DNA of 64,000 nucleotides from Imbricaverruca yamaguchii (Eukaryota > Arthropoda > Thecostraca > Neoverrucidae), in the NCBI GenBank assembly GCA_034440575.1, contig JAOTOL010001570.1, positions 1,234,501-1,298,500 on the forward strand, given 5' to 3'. The translations under genes were made by a program, and so were the position numbers. The notes below the pieces were generated by a model. It had not been told where the DNA came from. It ran no database searches and worked only from the letters and a program-made list of their open reading frames with translations. Below, piece after piece: positions 59,253 through 64,000 of the stretch. Numbering within the stretch: position 1 is the first letter of the stretch; each line of letters opens with the position of its first letter.

Positions 59253-61783
59253 ACATCACAGGATTCCGTCTGATCTAGTTATTGCAAATATATGACCTAT
59301 TTGGCCGTCGAATTTGTCAACGACGAAATGCCAACAACATCGCTAAAAATGGCATTGCAAGTATATGATCACTCAAACAATGTTTGTCAGCTAGTGTGCT
59401 TCGTTTTGCATTTCTACCGAAAAGCAGCCACAGAGACATTTATGTCCATGCTCACGAATCAAGGCGCAAGCTACTTCCATATGGGTTCTAACCCGACCTG
59501 CCTGCAATTTCAGATGAGTTCGCTACTTAAGTCACGACATTGCATGTTACAAAACTGTGTGATACACCACACCGTAAGATTAATGTACGAACTGTCCGTG
59601 CAAATATGAGCGTAAAGCATGTGTTTTAGTTTTATCGTCGAGAAAAGCATGTCTCCATCTTTCGGCACATGGCTGATATGATGCTGACCTTACTTATAGG
59701 TTTCATGCTATTCACACATGCCACCTGATGTGTTGGGACGGCTCCTTTTGATGCAAGTATCATGGACCTAATTCGATGGCTTGATGTTAACAAATGTTTT
59801 CAGTTGAACAGTTATGTGATCTTTAAGCTCACTATAAATTGTGAAGTGCGTTTACCCTCCCCAATTCCCTAGTTTTATCAGATAACTCCAACCACACTGA
59901 GGCTCCTTAACACTTTTGGCATACATTTGTTCATTAGCTCTGTACATTTTTGTGCTGAAATGATAGTGAATGAGGAACATGTCTGGTGAGTGTGACGCGT
60001 CGCGCTTCAAAATAGTTTGATGTTTGGATGTTTGTTTCACGTGATTTCGCGCATCCGGTGATGGCGACGCAATTCAGCCCGCCCGCGATGTACACGACTT
60101 CCTGACGAGTGTATGCAAACATCCAGACACTGTTTACCAACCAACGTGACTAAATGTTGTCTTTACAAGTACTCGCTGTCCAATCACTGCTTGATCCGTA
60201 ATGGGTATTCAAATTAGAGTTGTATGCATCGCCATAGAGGGGACCACCGCCGGACTCTAGCTTGATGACGTCACTCTCCGTCGGCCTGACGTGCGATCTA
60301 AACGGCTGGCGGCATCGCTTAGGAAAACATTGCTTTATTGATTCCAGACGTCCTCAGGGGCCCAGCTATGGCTGACATAACAAAAGAGCGAGCGAAGCCA
60401 CTGGCCGAGCGAATAGTGCGCAGGTAGATCAGACTGCAACTGTAGGGTAATGATGAATCCAAGCAAACCTCATACTAAGAAAAAATACAAATAAGATATT
60501 CCAAGTATAGAAGCCTACTGGCATGGATGTACGCGTCTGGGTAAATGTATTCGGTGGAATTTCATGCGCCTGGCGTGGAGTCAGCGCTGTCTTGCATCAG
60601 ATCGCTTTGGGCATAATAAACAATTTCTAAGTCCATCTCGCGCCCACACTCACCAGAGATTAAGCGTGAATATTTACCACTTCTAGACGTGCGCTCCTGA
60701 TGGTGACGAATGTCAAAAGTTAAGTGCAACTCGCACTCCTCTAACCGCATCCCGTGCAGCGCTCCGTTTGGCACGCAATATACCACTGACACAGCGTGCA
60801 ACGGGGATGTTCTTGCGGTTATCTGCAGACAAACATGTCGCACATGGCCTGCTGCTCGAATGGCCAAATCTGCTGCCGACCTTGACCTGCGAAGTCCTTC
60901 AAAGGTCAAGGTCGGAATGGTGGCTCTGCTGGCGGGTCGATGGTCAGAAGCGGGGAGGCCGTTGGGACGTTTAAAGCGTAGCTGATGCTTGGCATGGCAT
61001 GCATAGTACAGTGCACAAACTGTTTTCGGCTCGAGCTGTGATGTGATTGTTGTGACAAAGTGAGGGGGAGGAACATCGAGCCATGTCGCCCGACACCTCG
61101 CCACGTCAAATGATCCGGAAGCCGAAGCGCCAGCAGCTAGCGATATTTCCACTCATTTCTCACAGTCACGTCGCACATGTGATATTTAACGGGCCGTAAG
61201 CTTAGAATTGGTTGGGCAGGCCTTACTGAACGAGGGCCGAGTCACAATTCTGGTAGAGCGTGGCACACATTTTGCATCAGTCTTGGGCAGAATTGCTTCT
61301 GACTCCCATTTTGCTTCTTTCTACTGCATTGTTTTTTTTTTTTTAATCTGATGACAAATTAACCGATTCCTAAGCAAGGCAATTATGACATAAATGATGT
61401 TTAACATCCAACGATAACTACGAAATTGTAGCGCATGATGCAACCCCAACAAGACATCCGAAGAATACTGAGAGATGTCAATAATGCTAGCAATCAGGCT
61501 TCCAAAACATGATTCAGACTGTCCGGAGTACAAGTGCTGCAAGTGTTCACTATCCAGTTACCTCGTTATCCATACCTGGATAGTTTAGGGGCTCTGCTGT
61601 TCTGTCAGCTTTGCCGATGGGTGGACGGAAGCGCCCATTATCTTCAATCGGTCGAATTGCAGTGGCTGGGATTCTTCATATCTGGTGTGTGGCAATCATC
61701 CATCAGGGAGTTATTTTTCCTTCCGTGTATCTTTCGGTGACGAAAAATGCAGGTGCCGTGGTAGATGAATTGCACGTATTGCA
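59253..61783. other. No known gene; one long unassigned ORF
   Basis: The minus-strand frame 60562-61152 is open for 196 codons with no repeats. It contains RATIPTLTFEGLRRSRSAAD; I recognise no family and see no splice context. It covers the inverted repeat at 60876-60915, whose presence lowers its value as coding evidence. The rest is unique-looking, with a T run at 61331. Confidence 0.3.
60876..60915. repeat. Perfect 13-bp inverted repeat of AGGTCAAGGTCGG
   Basis: CCGACCTTGACCT (60876-60888) and AGGTCAAGGTCGG (60903-60915) are exact reverse complements around a 14-base loop. Each arm holds TCAAGGTC, the monomer site of SF-1/ERR-type nuclear receptors, and an AGGTCA half-site. Confidence 0.9.
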
Positions 61784-62586
61784 TTAACCCGCGCCGTCTT
61801 TCCGGTCAAATCCTCACACCCCGTCTCGGGGGGGCTGAAGACCCCCCTCTAAAATCCAAACTAAGCATCGCATGAAAACAAAAGAGGTGTCATCGGAAAG
61901 CACTCGACGAGTAGGGTCCGGGTCCACCCTTCAAAATACGTTCCCCCCAAAAGTGACGTCACCAGGGGGCTAGATTTTCACGACTTTTCACGACTTAAAT
62001 TATGTTTTTGACCCTGAGGAGTTCATTTTTGTGGATATATGAAAAATCAAAATATATTTGGAATGAGACAAGGACAGCGAAATCGACCATGTCTATTTGT
62101 TGGTCCCCCCATTTTTTTATTTAAACATTTTGAGTTTCCAAGTTTTCTTCAATTTTACTTTTTCAGTGGGTAGAGCAGACCGAGAAACGTTGTTGGAAGT
62201 CAACTTGCCCTAATACAAAATGCTCACTTTAGCCAGAATCCTGTATTTCATCTGAAATTTGGAAGATACGCAAAATTGATATGTAGTAAAATACGGAAAA
62301 AATGAAAAATTAAACTCGTACGTTTTGTTGCATCCGTAAAGATAAGCAAACGCTGAGAGTTTTATTAAACTATCTGTATCCCTTAAAGTGTGACGACTGG
62401 TTGAACTCTTTTGAAGGTGACCTCACTTGACCTTGACAAACTCGTTAACCCTAGAATCACCATGTCAAATTGATGTAGGAAAAGGTATGCCAAATTTCGG
62501 TGCGCTGCCGCGAGCCGTTCGTCCGCTATCCACGAAAAACCTGAGGGAGAGGGGCGGTTAAAGACCCCCGAGACGGGACGTGTTAA
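61784..62586. mobile_element. TTAA-flanked non-autonomous element, family A, copy 2
   Basis: 803 bases from TTAACCCGCGCCGTCTTTCC to GAGACGGGACGTGTTAA, with TTAA at both edges. The 3' terminal CCCGTCTCGGGGG (on the reverse strand) also matches CCCGTCTCGGGGGGG about 33 bases inside the 5' end, so the inverted repeats are asymmetric. Same internal landmarks as copy 1: CRE TGACGTCA at 61954-61961 and TGACCTCACTTGACCT at 62418-62433. No transposase. Confidence 0.85.
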
Positions 62587-62765
62587 TACATTTGCGGAAA
62601 CGCGGAGATGCCCCAACAGGTTGATTGAACGGGAGCACGTTGTTCACGGACCATGCCAATGCTGTTATATCTAGCTTGTGACGATCCCCCATGCTATACT
62701 AATTTTAACTGGCCCATTTTTAATTGCAGTACATTATTAGCAGACTGTCCTTCACGAGGAGGCTG
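62587..62765. other. Spacer between family A copies
   Basis: Short unique-looking sequence between two family A copies in the same orientation. Confidence 0.4.
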
Positions 62766-63583
62766 GCTCTCCGGTCAGATCCTCACACCCCGTCTCAGTG
62801 GGGAAGCGAATAGTAACCCCCATCTGAAATCCAAAGTAAGCGTCGCACGGAAACGAAAGAGGTGTCATCGGAAAGTGCTCGACGAGTAGGGCCCGGATCC
62901 ACCCCCAAAACAATCTTCCCAAAAGTGACGTCACTAGGGGGCTAGAATTTCACGACTTTTCGCGACTTACATTATGTTTTTGGCTCTGGGGAGTTCATTT
63001 TGGGGATATCTGAAGAAAAAATACTTTTTTTGGAATCAGAAAAGGACAGCGAAATCGACCAGAGCCATACATTTTGTTTGCCCCCCCCCCAAATGTTTTG
63101 CAATTTCAAAATTGTGAGATTTCAAGTTCTTAAATTTCCCTTTTTTAATCGGTAGAGCAGACGGAGGAACATTGTTGGAAGTCAAGTTGCTCCGATAAAA
63201 GCGCTTGCTTCAGCCAGAATCTTGGATTGGAACTCTAATGGGTAAATATGGAAAATTGATAAGTAGTCAAAACGGAAAAAAATGAAAAATTCCTCCCATA
63301 CGTTTTGTTGCATCCCTAAAGATAAGCAAACGCTGAAAGTTTCATTAAAATATCTGCATCCGTTAAAGCATGACGACTGGTTGAACATTATAGGTGACCT
63401 CACTTGACCTTGACTAACTCGTTGACCCTAAATAGCATGACTTCAAAATTTTGAAACAACATGTTAAATTGATCTGGGAAAAGCTATGAAAATTTTGGAG
63501 CGCTATCGCGCGCCGTTCTTTCACTATCCACGACAAACCTGAGTGGGCGGTTGAAGAACCTCCCCTGAGACGGCTCGGGTTAA
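62766..63583. mobile_element. Family A, copy 3, 5' terminus lost
   Basis: Homology starts at TCTCCGGTCAGATCCTCACA; the expected TTAACCCGCGCCG before it is replaced by GAGGAGGCTGGC. The 3' end GAGACGGCTCGGGTTAA is intact (TTAA 63580-63583). CRE TGACGTCA lies at 62926-62933 and TGACCTCACTTGACCT at 63395-63410. Same orientation as copy 2. Confidence 0.8.
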
Positions 63584-64000
63584 TACAATTTTCAATTTGC
63601 ATGCGAAGTTGGATATAACCGATGAAGTCAAATACCTTATGCATGATCATGTTGAATATGTTGTTTTAATGTCAGGAACTAGATACTTCCGTGCGTCCTA
63701 ACACTGGCTAATCACAATCAAGCCCTACTTCAGGGTTCTTGTGACATTAGCTCGGTATAATCCCTACATCCATAGCAATGTATCAAACCATTCAAAACAA
63801 AGCAAATCGAGTTTGAATTGGTCACTTTTATAGCATTGCGTTCGCTCTTTGGCTTCGCGCACTCATTCACACCGTCTGAATCGTGCATATCCTGTTGTTT
63901 CCTGATGTTTTCCATTTCGGTCCATAATTGACAATAGCATTACTACGAAAGCCCTTTATGTATGCAAAGTGCACTTCGCAACATATCAGTCGTACTCTTA
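63584..64000. other. No gene seen
   Basis: Unique-looking sequence to the window end. Confidence 0.4.

Overview
The window reads as intron or intergenic DNA from an animal genome. No operons, ribosome-binding sites or bacterial or phage gene sets are visible. What is present is a CR1/L2-type non-LTR retrotransposon, a mariner DNA transposon, non-autonomous elements flanked by TTAA, tRNA-derived SINE-like heads, many (TA)n and (CA)n microsatellites and an unusually dense set of GC-rich minisatellites. CpG is plentiful outside the AT-rich tracts. The sequence does not let me name the species. Nothing favours a mammal, and a non-mammalian or invertebrate, possibly marine, animal is only a guess.

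Layout. 0-5 kb: a (ACACGC)n/(CA)n tract, then minisatellites with 51-, 22-, 57- and 41-bp units and an unclassified repeat built on GTGCCCTTTTGG. 6.9-7.7 kb: a CpG-rich island ending in the best candidate for host protein-coding sequence, a first exon with a signal peptide and a clean splice donor. 8-14 kb: a tRNA-like remnant, TA tracts, a 13-unit 52-bp minisatellite, and a decayed GIY-YIG end of a Penelope-like element on the minus strand. 14.9-21.7 kb: two copies of one CR1/L2-type LINE in opposite orientation. The first is 5'-truncated; the second is apparently full length with both ORFs open and duplicated 205-bp units in its 5' UTR. Homopolymer-rich sequence on both sides looks like poor consensus. 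22.9-23.2 kb: an 18-bp array. 24.9-29.6 kb: two copies of a TTAA-flanked element (family B here), with tRNA-like heads between them. 29.9-30.2 kb: an exon-like stretch on the minus strand with a YD-repeat-like pattern.

30-41 kb is mostly featureless, apart from TA tracts, a fragment of a second TTAA element (family A) joined to a TTAA-rich decamer array, and a 28-bp array. 42-47.6 kb is almost all simple tandem DNA: CACCTGTCAC-type repeats, then three kinds of array that share the core GAGACA. 49-53 kb carries 38-, 40- and 27-bp arrays. 53.6-63.6 kb holds three long family A copies and a dead mariner element inserted in a (TA)n tract.

How the parts relate. The LINE is the only element with intact coding capacity: ORF1 has a coiled coil plus SGNH esterase, ORF2 an endonuclease plus reverse transcriptase. 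Families A and B share nearly the same first bases and the TTAA target of piggyBac elements, but no piggyBac transposase is present, so they would need one from elsewhere. I did not find a coherent new multi-gene system. The most interesting signals are the paired TTAA families with conserved AGGTCA and CRE-like sites, the LINE 5' monomers, and the density and shared cores of the minisatellites.
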